Below are positions 1-12,400 of a stretch of DNA of 64,000 bases, piece by piece; the first letter of the stretch is position 1, and the number at the start of each line of letters is the position of its first letter. The stretch is from Ypsolopha sequella. Taxonomy: Eukaryota; Arthropoda; Insecta; Lepidoptera; Ypsolophidae. The notes beneath the pieces are model-generated. The model saw only the letters and a list, made by a program, of their open reading frames with translations, was not told the DNA's origin and searched no databases. The stretch lies in the NCBI GenBank assembly GCA_934047225.1, contig OW203988.1:7846229-7910228 (forward strand), given 5' to 3'. Position numbers and translations under genes: made by a program.

Positions 1-266
1 ACGAACTTTTATAAATATGTTTCCAAGTAAATTCTACTATTACCTCACAATGTTTTGCAAATGTTGATGTGAAAAGCAGTTAATATTCAAGCCAGATTAT
101 GTATCCTACCTACACACACATTAAAGCAGATTCAAAAGAATTAAGCTTCAAAAGAAAATTTAGTTTTAAATGCACTAAACTAAAAGTAAAGCCTTTAGAA
201 TCGACTTTATTTATAAATTCTTTAGATAAAAGAAGTCTAAGTAACATTTTTTTTCTGTCTGTCCAG

Positions 267-436
267 AGACTCTCACCAAATCGACTTACCGCCTTTTGGT
301 CGTTACGCGAGCGGCATTTTCTTCCTGGACAAGCTTCATCATCAAGACATAGAGAAGAAGTTTGGGGAACTGGCTGACAGCCTCAAACTGCGAGTGATAT
401 GCTGGCGCACCGTGCCGACCAATAATTCCACTATCG
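267..436 (+). CDS. GOGAT: GOGAT exon 1 in window (glutaminase domain)
   Basis: Follows a T-rich acceptor ending tgtccag and stops at donor gtgagt with phase 1. Encodes [16 protein letters not shown] and [13 protein letters not shown], conserved glutaminase-domain stretches. The first base completes a codon from an exon outside the window, so this is not the first exon of the gene. Confidence 0.95.
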
Positions 437-3400
437 GTGAGTGAAAATGCTCAATTTTGTTTTGTATTATTTCAAATATAGTACGTCCTTATTCGGTTTT
501 TGTTAGCGACCAGCGTACATTGCACAATTTTTGAGGGATATATTTTTTTGAAATACTTAATTGGAGCTGCTCATTGTTTGCTCTTGGTGCATACCAAAAG
601 AACTATTAGAAAAATTAACGGATTCAAACGTCATAAATATTTACATTTCGAAATTAATATACCGATGCAGTGAGCATCTCTAATTACTGATATAAAAGTA
701 ATCAATAGTTTCATTTGAAGTTGGTTTTATGACATCTTTGCATAGTTTCCATTGTCAGCGAAAAGTGATGTAAAAACGTCCGGTTAGGAAAATTTCCTTG
801 TTTTGTATTTTTAACATTGGTCATTCAGTCAAGAAGCTTCATTGTGTATGTCATGGATGTAAAGTTTCACTTTCCCCATATCCCCGCTTATTCCATAAAA
901 GATGTTTTCCGTGTCCATTTCTTTGCGACTTTGCAGGTCATAGTATGAGAATAGAGGTCGGATTGCGTAGTTTACAGAGAAGCTAAACTCTGTGACGCTG
1001 CGGTCATGCTATTTCATGATCTGCCGGTTTGTTCCATTTAACATACGAATGGGCGAAGACACTACGTTTTATGTGCCTGTTAATAGCTCTGTGTAGCTCT
1101 TTTTGTGCTACCTACTTGGGAAATATCCAGGGAAAAGTACTTTTGTTCTATTAGCGAAGTACAGCATAGTTTTGTCCGATCAAGTTTTTAATATGAGAAA
1201 AAAGTTATTTCAGATCAAAGAATTTTCAGGTACATAAAATGGCAGGTCTAGCTGCTAATAAAATTGTAGTTTAACATAATAAAAAAGTTCAAAGTAATTT
1301 AGTTTGTAAGGGGCTTGAGGTTCATTAATATTTTAATTAATTTGTTGTAGTATAAGTTACTGTGGTTTACATGTGTTCAAATTAGTCATCAATGTAAATA
1401 ATGTAAATTAATTAATGAACTTCAAGCAGAATTAATGAAAAGTTCTCGTAAGTTTAATTACGCAATTATTTCGCTCACACTTAGATGGTATATTTTGTTT
1501 TGAAATGTTCATTTTAACATCCATTATTTTCATAGAACAATAACGAAATTGTCATAAATGTTATTTCATTTTTACGATAAAATGTTTTAGAATATTTTTT
1601 TTTCCATTTTATCGAGGCCGTAACTTGACTATAAAAAACATTTATGACATTTGCTAATTCAGAAGTCATGCGTTGGAATTTGCTTTAGAGATTAGAGATC
1701 AATTTAGTTGATCATGTGGTCATATTACCATCAAAGTGTTGCGTTACCATTTTGTTAAGATTCCGGGCCATACATAATGCTATCTTACCATAGTAGACAA
1801 TAATTCGAAATATGAAATGTTTGTTGAAGTAGTAATGGCCATTTTTGGCTGGTGTTTTCAGGTCAAGTGGCTCGTAACTCGGAGCCATTTATGCGTCAAG
1901 TATTTGTTACGGGAGATATCGAAGACGAGACCCAGCTCGCCAGGCAGGTAAGAGAAAACCCGAGGATCTGACGACAGAGAACGGTACACAAACACACCAG
2001 GAGACGAACGAAAGACTTATAAACTAGCTTTACAAAATTATAAGCGTGAACTCGCAATGCTAGTGATCAGATTGCGGATTCACGCTCCCGAAAAGCTCGT
2101 TTATAAAGTATGGAAGGTCGAATGTACGGTATAAGGGACGAATAGTATGCATGGCACTTTTAAAAGTTTTATTTCAGATCGTTGTCGCGCGGCCCTTGGA
2201 TCGGCGCACCGTGGGGGCGGAGTTTTAAACGTAAATTGCATGATCCTGAAGATATTTTGTTTGTCAAGTTGGTGGTACTGTGGAGAGATGGAATGTTGGT
2301 ATTTGTGTTTGTAGGTCTTCGTGCTGCGCAAGAGAGCGTCCCATGAGCTGGTGGTTCCGGGAGCCAGGTTCTACATCTGCAGTCTCTCGTTGAGGACCAT
2401 CGTCTACAAGGGACTTTTGACATCCAACCAACTATGGGTAAACGCTTCTCACAATATATTTTAAAGATATGTACTATCAAAAGTAGACATATGCTGATGT
2501 TTGAACATATTTTTACAGGAGTACTTCAAGGATCTGTGCAACCCAGCGTTCACGACATACCTCGCCTTAGTCCATACCAGGTTTTCCACCAACACCTTCC
2601 CGAGCTGGGAACGTGCCCATCCTTTGAGGTGCTTATTCTTTGCCTTATTTTGATCTATCAATATGTCAAGGACATTATCTATTTGTTGGCTATTGGCTTC
2701 TTATCAGTTCGAGTCCAACAACTTTACGAATATATTCGGGACGTATACTCCGTCTACTAAATTAAAACAGCAGTTGATCAACAACTTCATATTTTCTTTT
2801 AGAATGATTATCTTTCGTTACAGAAGTAAGTTTTTAACTCTTTGCATTAACAAACACTGTTATGGTACTAGTTCTACGATAATTAACAAAATTATCTTGA
2901 AATTAGTACAAGTGTTTGTTGTTGATAAATGATATTCAAGTGTCACCAAGTGCGATCGCAATTATAAGACATATTTTCAATTGACTTCTGATTTCTTACT
3001 ACCATTTTTATTTTTAATGGGTTGTCTCTTACAGAGTGCTTGCCCACAATGGCGAAATAAATACATTACGAGGTAATGTTAACTTGATGAAGGCACGCGA
3101 AGGGGTCATGAGAAGTGATGTCTTCGGTGATGGTAAGCATACCTTTCTGTTTTGAATTTTGTGGAGGTTTTTCTTTTGAAACGTTGGAAAGTACAAACGT
3201 GTTGAAGAGAAACTGGCTCTTATGTAATTGATTAGTTGTGGTTTTAAACTCATGTAACTTATTGGATTTTGTGATGGATAGTTTGTGTATTACAGTTGTT
3301 CTAAAAACATTTTTTATTTAAATTAACTTAAGTTACAGCTCATTTTGTATCAAAATAACCACTTTTGCCCTATTTCACTGAACAAACATTCGATTGTCAA

Positions 3401-6400
3401 TATTAGTTGATTATAAATATTAAATTGTTTCACTTATAACCTTTTTTTACAGAACTTAGGAAACTATACCCAGTAGTGGAACCGAATCTCTCAGATTCCG
3501 GATCAGCCGACTGTGTCCTCGAGTTCCTCTTGCACGCCGGACAGAGGTCCATGCCGGAAGCGGTGATGACCATGGTGCCGGAAGCGTGGCAGAACGACCC
3601 TACCATGCCGAAGGAGAAGCGAGACTACTACCAGTGGGCTTCGTCAGGCATGGAGCCGTGGGACGGTCCCGCCTTGATATCGTTCACTGATGGCCGGTAT
3701 ATTGGTAAGTCGTTTTAAGAGGCTATGTAAATTTAATTTTTGTGACTCTAAGCTAAAAAACGCCCAGTGCGGGAGGGGCGAACTTAGGGCGAAAGAGAAA
3801 AAAAAACATGTTTTTTATTTTTGTAAAAAAAGCTATTGAATGAATTTCCAAAATCAAAAATCGGTCTATCTAATAAAATATGTTTCAGTTCTGTACATGA
3901 TTCCTATTGATCAAACGAGGAGAAAAAGTGTGTTTGGAAACCTCATGTCAATCATTATTTCTATCGAGGAAAATTTATCCAAACATGTTTTCCAAAATCA
4001 AAACCCTAGATGATATGGTCAACCTTACCTTAAACCTTATATGGTCCAAATATGGGTCAAAATGCATATACCAGAAATTAATTACAACTTTTTGAAAACT
4101 TCATGAAATACTTTATTAAATATTTTATTTACATGCCGCCTTAATTTATTATTTTTAAATTGTTGAATGGTGAAGGAAAACACTGAGATAAATGCCCTAA
4201 AAAGGCTTACGTTGGGGACGTTAAAATCGTCGGCGAAAAAAGATTGTTCCGCGTGTTCAGTACAAGAAAACGCATCTGACACTCCCTTTGTTTGTTGTTT
4301 TTATACTTATAATAAAGAAAACACATCTGACACTCATTGTTTGTCGTTTTTGTGCTTATAATAAAGAAAACACATCTGACACTCTCATTGTTTGTTGTTT
4401 TTGTGCTTATGATAAAGAAAACACATTTGACACTCCCTTGTTTGTTGTTTTTGTGCTTATAATAAACATAGGATCGAATTTCAGGTGCCGTTTTGGACAG
4501 GAACGGTCTGAGACCGTCGAGGTTCTACGTGACGAATGAGAATATCCTGGTAATGGCTTCGGAAGTGGGGGTCTACGACGTGGACCCGGAGAAAGTAACT
4601 TTGAAGGTATATATACTTATATTACACGACAGGTGGGGGTTCAGACGATTTCATACTGACATGTACACGCCCGCACTCCCGCCATGTCGCGAACTATACA
4701 TACTTGTACTCGCCCCTGGGTCTCAGGGCTAATTACATCCAGATTTACTTTTGTTCTGCGTTAAATGCATGGAAATTATTGCTACATTTAATTCATTTTA
4801 ATTTTGATGAAATTACTTTAATTTTTCACAGTGATTTCACATGTGAAATTTCACAGACAATGATTTCTCATGTGAAATGCACTAATGTCACACTGGCTAT
4901 AATTATCACCTTACGGCATCTATCGTTAAGGTTTTTTTTTAAATACTCTCATTCGTTAGTCATGGAAAAAATCACCAATTCGTATACGGGTCCCTTTTAG
5001 TGTAGCGACGAATCAGCAAAATATGCCTTCCTCCTTCTAACACGCCCGCTGTAGTACGATTCGTCCCTACTCGCTCGCTCTCTCTTCTATGCGAATGATC
5101 TGTGATTTTTAACAGACTATGTGAAGGAAGGTGGCAGGTGTGACGTATGAAAACGCATTTCATATGATTTTTCACATGCGACTTGTGAAACGTTCCATGC
5201 CTACTGCGTTTCTATATACGTCCTGCATATATAACAATATAAAACGTATATTTATAGGTCCTACTTCTATTTTGTGTTAGCCTAAGGTAGACTACGTAGG
5301 TAGCTACGTAACAACAGTAATAAAAATCTGTAAACCTTGTTTTTCCGACAGAAACCCATATAAACAATATAATATAACAATAAAAATGTATACAAAAATG
5401 ATAGACACCTTTATCGCATCGCAACACGCATAATTGGGTATAATTTAATTTCTAAATGTGACGTAAAATTTAATCAACCGCCTTGTATTCATACTATAGA
5501 CTGGGTTAGTGATCAGAAACATTGTTCTTGTACGAACTGCGGGTCTACCGCGTAATTCTGATTTTCATCAACATCAACTTGAGATTGAAATTTGACGTGC
5601 GTGCAAAAGAGATGGCATGTTAGGCGGGCGTCGTCGCACGCACGTCAAATTTCAATCTCATGTTGATGTTGATGAAAATCAGAATTACGCGGTAGACCCG
5701 CTGGACTAGTTCAACTACAATTCCTAGTATAAGCAGCAAAACATTTTTCTTTTCTAGTTTCAGCTTAAGGTTCATTAAACATTGTTCCTGATCACTAACC
5801 GAGTCTCCAGTATGAATTTCGGTGGTTGATTAAATTTCACCTTTATAATCCGTTTCGTTCAGAAACTCATTCAACATGGCGTCGATCAAAAATATAATGA
5901 TGTTTGTTTTCTTGTCGCAGAGTCGTCTGAAGCCTGGGCGCATGTTGCTAGTGGACACGGTTGAACACACGATGATCCAAGATGTCGAACTTAAGATGAA
6001 CATCGCCCGCAGCCGCCCGCATTCGCAGTGGCTCAAGGAACAGGTCATCTGATTCATTCTTACTTTGGTTTATATTAGGTCCTTACATATGAAATTGGCG
6101 TTTTGTACGGAGAATTTGAAGGAAACTCAATTTTCTGTACTAACATTTTTGCATTTTTTTTAGGAATTACAAATCCAAATTTGATAATTTTGTTTTTGTG
6201 TATGAATGAGACAACATTGATTTTTTTAAAAAGTGTGAGCTGTAAAAAAATATTTACGAATCTTACGAATTAAAATTTAATACGTAGATGTAAAATCTTG
6301 AAATCAATCTTCAAACAAAAAACAAGTAATTGAAATAGCTATTGAATTACTAGAATTATGAACTCTGTAAGAAAATTTCGCCAATTTCATATGTAAGCAC

Positions 6401-9400
6401 CCAATGCACTCTTTGTCTCGGTCTACCGGTGATCCTAATGAAACTTTAGATAGGCACAGACCATGAATGTCTTTGATACAGCTTTTATTTAGGCAGAATC
6501 CTGAATTTAACATTACGGAATTCAGGAAATAACACTGGGTGAAGTTGCCTGAAGTTTGTTTACCTTTGGCATGAAGGTACCTTAGAGTGTACTGACAAAT
6601 GTTAGCCTGGGAGCCCTCTGGAATTTACACAATACATCTCGCACAGTTCTCTTTGAGCTAGAGTTTAGCACTCCCATTTGTCAAATAGTATGGAAATAAC
6701 TTCGATTCGAATGCTTAGTTCGATTCGAGTTCGAACTTTGGTACTCTGAATATCAGCTTTAGCCACTTGACTACTTGACTATCCATGCGTCTGTAATTAT
6801 AAATTTTGTTAAACCAAAAAGCATACATTTATTGTGAATTGGCAATGATATCAAATTACAAAATGTAGTCTCAATACATTATTTTAATGTTTGATATACT
6901 TTATTATTGTGTAGTCTTTGTCTCGTTTAATGCTCTATAACAGGGGTCTTCAACCTTTTTTAGCTCGAGGGCCAAAAATTTGGTACACGTCTGTCGGAGG
7001 GCCACATTGCAGCACGTGAACATTAAATAACAAACAAATGAATTGAAATTCTTTATTTGTTTAAAAATTACAAGATACAGATTAATGTGAGGATTGAACT
7101 TGTTTCTTTTTAACCAGATTGTCGATATCTGCTTTTATTTTGTTGCCGAACGGCGCGGCGTTTGATTTTAGAGATGAAGCGCCTAAATTCCAAACGAATA
7201 TCTCTTCTAGTCTCTGAGGGCCGCAAGAAATGTCCCGGCTGCGGCCCGTGTACCCCTTAGGTGTGCCCCGCAAGGTTCGCAACCACTTATTACCACCAAA
7301 TATAGTTATCACTGCATGATAACTATATTTGGTAGTACATATTTGTGTGAGCGACATTTTCCATTCTGAACCATCTAAAAAGCAAGCATTGTTCTCGGTT
7401 AAAATATGTACATTTAGACCCAATACTGCACAAAATGCGGCCCTCGCTGATCCCCTGGTAGCATTTGTATATCATTTCCTATATCATAAGGTTGCCTACC
7501 CCTGCTCTATAACATTGTTTTGAAAAAATCCCTTGTGCGAGTAGATTTGCTAGATAATAGTTTGTTGTCTCGAAAATTTGTTTTGTCTGTTTTCGCAATT
7601 GTACATGTATTGTTAAATAATTGAATTGTTTCTGTTTTTCTATTTCTGCTGCGTGGTGTTGGATGCTGGTATTAAACAAATGTTTAAACAGATGGTGAGT
7701 GCGAAGTGCGGCATGAAAGTGCTTTGTGTGTTATTTTAGTGGTTTTTGATGTTTGCTGATGGAATTTCGTAGAAAATCGTACTTTTGAAACATAAACATG
7801 CGATTCAAGTTATTGATAGCGAAGGAATGTAATAAATGTTTTAACTTTATTGTTTTTTTTATGGCAATTAGGAATGATACGCTTATTTCTCATTTACAAT
7901 GCTTATTTTGATATCTTATTTTACGGAAATGGTACAACACTAGTAATATTTAGAGTTTCTATAGTTTCATACCCATAAAGTTCAATTGTTTTTTTTACAT
8001 TTCAATGATTCATTTACATTATTTGCTTTACTATAGATAGTTTTCATGTAGATTTTTACGATTACTCAATATATCGTGATACCAATAATATTAATTTTAA
8101 ATCTACGCTTTGTACTAAACTAAATGTAAGTAAGATCATACCGTCAAACCGTGCAACATTACACATGGTTGGTTATGCGTGTGTAAAGTTACGATTAATT
8201 ATTAGTGTAAAGTTGCGTTATTTTATAGCATGTTGTTCACCACGACAGCCTAATTTCAAAACTTTCGTCTAATTTATGCAGATAACAATGGAAGATATCC
8301 ACAAGTCGGTGTCATCAGTTAACAGTTCGACTGCCGTGTCGAATGGGTCGGCGGATGGCTCGGTGATCACTGGACTCGCAGATAAGAGACTCGGTCTGTA
8401 CGGGTATACTATTGAGACCATCACTATGCTGTTGCTGCCTATGATTCAGAACAAGTGAGTTTGATTTTTTATTCAAATAACGTTTTAAGAATCCCTTCGA
8501 TCCGAGTTATTAAGAGCGGTTTCGCAACCGTTTAAATTTAAGTGTTCTGTTTCGATTAATTAGAAAAAGGCGGGTATTTCACAATCCGGCTGCGAAACCG
8601 CTCTTAATAATAAAAAAAAGGTATTAAAATGTATATTTATAATGTAAACAAACTCGCCCAGACGAACGCAGTCTAAACAGCTGAAACTATTCGTCAAATC
8701 CGAACAATAGTATAATTATCCATCGCTTTGGATACTTAACTTAACACATAATTAAAGTAAATGTTGAAAAATAAATATTTTTGACACAAATATTTTGAAA
8801 AAGTCCTCTGGCCTGGATTCGAACCTGCGACCTTCTGCATACACGGCAAGTGCGCTACCGACTGCGCCAGCGAAGTACTCATCCTAGACCTTTGAACTTT
8901 TCCACCATATCTGTACATATAATTTTTGTATCTATTTGATACACCGCCTCATACTGAACGCATATGAATATTCTCGATTGGTGGCCCGGTTTTTTTTTTA
9001 AATATTTGTCTTGAAATTTGTTTCCGAGTTATCTTTTCTAGTTTTTAATGCACTGTAAATAATGTTAAGAATATGTTTTTAATTCAATCCGATATAATAA
9101 CAACTAAAATTTGCTGGAAACCTATAAAGCGGGAGGAACTACTGAACTTTTCTTGTTTTCTTAAGTACTATATTTATTGAACAGGAAAGAAGCTTTGGGA
9201 AGTATGGGCAACGACGCCCCCCTAGCTTGCCTCTCTCAGTTCCAGCCTCTGCCATACGAATACTTCAAGCAGCTGTTCGCTCAAGTCACCAACCCGCCCA
9301 TCGATCCCTTCAGGTGAGAAAATTATTATGTATAAATAACAGCCTTGCAGCGTTTAAACGCTGAAATGCGCAGCGGTATAGAATGTATTATAAATGTCGC

Positions 9401-12400
9401 CGCCCTATACTTAATTTAACATCTCAATTGGATGGCTAGGTTGTTCATTTAATGACAGCATTTAATTGAATGGCTAAAAAGTGTTGGGCAAAACAGTTGA
9501 ACGCAACGAGCTATCTTAACTTATACAACGAGCAGTCTAGCTATTAAATTGGATGCCGCCATTCAATAAACAATCTAGCAGTCCAATTAGGAGGCTGACT
9601 TAATCATCCAGCAGGAACATGAAACCTACTACTCATATCCGCCCCTGATTTGCGCTGTTTTCTGCATTTACACTCGAAAAGTTTTTAAACTCACGCCTGT
9701 CTGTCTCTCAAAGAGATAGGCAGAAACTACGAATTAAAATCCTTCCAATCGTCCTCCATGTTAAAAAGAGAATATACTAAAATCATCATGAAGGAACATG
9801 AAACCTACTTCTCATATCCGCCCCTGATTTGCGCTGTTTTCTGCATTTACACTCAAAAAGTTTTTAAACTCACGCCTGTCTGTCTCTCAAAGGGATAGGC
9901 GGAAACTACGAATTAAAATCCTTCCAATCGTTCCTCCATGTTAAAAAGAGAATATACTAAAATCATCCAGCAGGAACATAAAACCTACTTCTCATATCCA
10001 CCCCTGATTTGCGCTGTTTTCTGCATTTACACTCAAAAAGTTTTTATACTCACGCCTGTCTGTCGCTCATAGAGATAGGCGGAAACTACGAATTAAAATC
10101 CTTCCAATCGTTCCTCCATGTTAAAAAGAGAATATACTAAAATCATCCAGCAGGAACATGAAACCTACTTCTCATATCCGCCCCTGATTTGCGCTGTTTT
10201 CTGCATTTACACTCAAAAAATTTTTAAACTCACGCCTGTCTGTCTCTCAAAGAGATAGGCGGAAACTACGAATTAAAATCCTTCCAGTCGTTCCTCCATG
10301 TTAAAAAGAGAATATACTAAAATCATCCAGCAGGAACATGAAACCTACTTCTCATATCCGCCCCTGATTTGCGCTGTTTTCTGCATTTACACTCAAAAAG
10401 TTTTTAAACTCACGCCTGTCTGTCTCTCAAAGAGATAGGCAGAAACTACGAATTAAAATCTTTCCAATCGTTCCTCCACGTTAAAAAGAGAATATACTAA
10501 AATCATCCAGCAGGAACATGAAACCTACTTCTCATATCCGCCCCTGATTTGCGCTGTTTTCTGCATTTACACTCAAAAAGTTTTTAAACTCACGCCTGTC
10601 TGTCTCTCAAATTAAAATCCTTCCAATCGTTCCTCCACGTTAAAAAGAGAATATACTAAAATCAGGCCCATAGCTAAGATTCGTTTTCAGGGGGAGACAA
10701 AACTTACAGAAAAACTGTTATAAAATACGTGTTTTATTCCATCCATGATTTTTTTTAAATTAATTTATGAACAGGTGGTTGACATATCAGCAATTTCTTT
10801 TTTATTTTAATAAATTATTTTTTATGAATATAAATGAAAAATCATTAACTATTATCGATATATATTTCGACCCACTTGTGGTCGTCGTCAGTCGAATTAT
10901 AAAAATAGATATTTGACATATAATACAATTATAATAGTTAATACTTTTTCATTTATATTCATAATTTGTTTTTAAAATAATTAAAAGCTAAAAAGGCTTT
11001 AAAATAATGTTTATTCAATTTCTTTTTTACTGTGATATGTATATAAGGCAATAAAACTATTAGATTTTTTGAAAACCAAAGCTTTCGGTGGTAGACATGA
11101 CACCCAAATGTCCCCCCTGTATATGGGCCTGACCGAAATGCTTGTCGTTGAGAATCTCGCAAACCGCAATTCTCTCTACAAGATGTGTAACATTGTATAA
11201 TTCTTCCAGGGAGAAGATAGTGATGTCCCTGCTGTGCCCAATCGGCCCAGCTCCCAACATCCTGGAGCCGTCTTCGAAGTTCGTGCACCGACTGTTCCTG
11301 CCGCAGCCCATCCTGTCATTGCCCGACCTTGTAGCTCTGAAGAAGACCAACCATCGCGGGTGGAGCGTGAGTTTATTAAATACAAACTCTGCTTTTGTAT
11401 TAACATGAAATCATTGCAGTATACTGAGACGCAGAAAGAAAAGTAAATCTGGATTATTTTGTTTCTATACTGCATTGATATAATGTTAATTTATATCTCC
11501 TTGCGATGCATGGATGAATCGCCAAGTGTTCAAACATAGAAATTTATTTCTATCAGTTTCTGCTTTTGTAAATGATATACCTATTTCGAATTATCTGAGG
11601 ATTTTTCAGAAGATTTAATTACTCGAAAGCTTATAATGGCTTTGCGGTTGTCGGTATATTTTCGAGATTATACAATGTGTAACAGAAAGGTGTAACCATA
11701 TTTGAAGAGATTTTTCAGTCAATGGTATAGAACAAATTTTAATATGGAGTCAAAACCTGAAATCTCAAAAAAAAAATCTGCCCTTCCATATATTTCGGCC
11801 GAGCGGCATTGCATTTTTCTATGAAACAGTTTTTTTTGAGGTACAGTGTTTGTTCCATAGTAAAAGTGGTCTGTCTCTGTATTTAACACGTTGTATTTAA
11901 ACATCTTCTTCCAGACATTTTGGATAAATCGTTATTGCTATTAGCTTGATGTGCTCAAACATAAATTAGTATATCGGTTTATGACACTGCTAATCTCTTC
12001 ATTAACAGACCAAAGTCCTTGACGGGACGTACTGCTACAATGACGGCCCTCTCGGTCTGTCAGATGCCCTGACCCGCATATCTGCTGAGGCTGAAGCGGC
12101 GGCGAGGTCCGGATGCCAGTTGTTGGTGGTGTCAGACAGAGCGTCCGGCCCAGACCGCGTTCCAGTCAGCTCGCTCCTTGCATTAGGTATGCAAACATGA
12201 TCTTACCTTTATCATAGACTAAATATTACTACGTATAGACTAGCAGTTCTCATAAATTAGTTTTTTGCCACACAAAAGGTGTAAAATTCTAACGAAATCT
12301 AGATGGCGTTGCTAAATCCTCTAAACAATGCTAAAAAAGACCGATTGGTGACGCTTGTGGCATAGCGATGTACGTAACATAAGTAATTCCCACACAGATA

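Noticed and set aside
8821..8895. Possible functional tRNA on the minus strand
   Set aside because: A and B boxes are present but the acceptor strands do not pair and a sister copy exists, so it is a SINE head.
9601..10661. CRISPR-like array
   Set aside because: Whole 180-bp units are repeated with no unique spacers, in a spliced eukaryotic gene.
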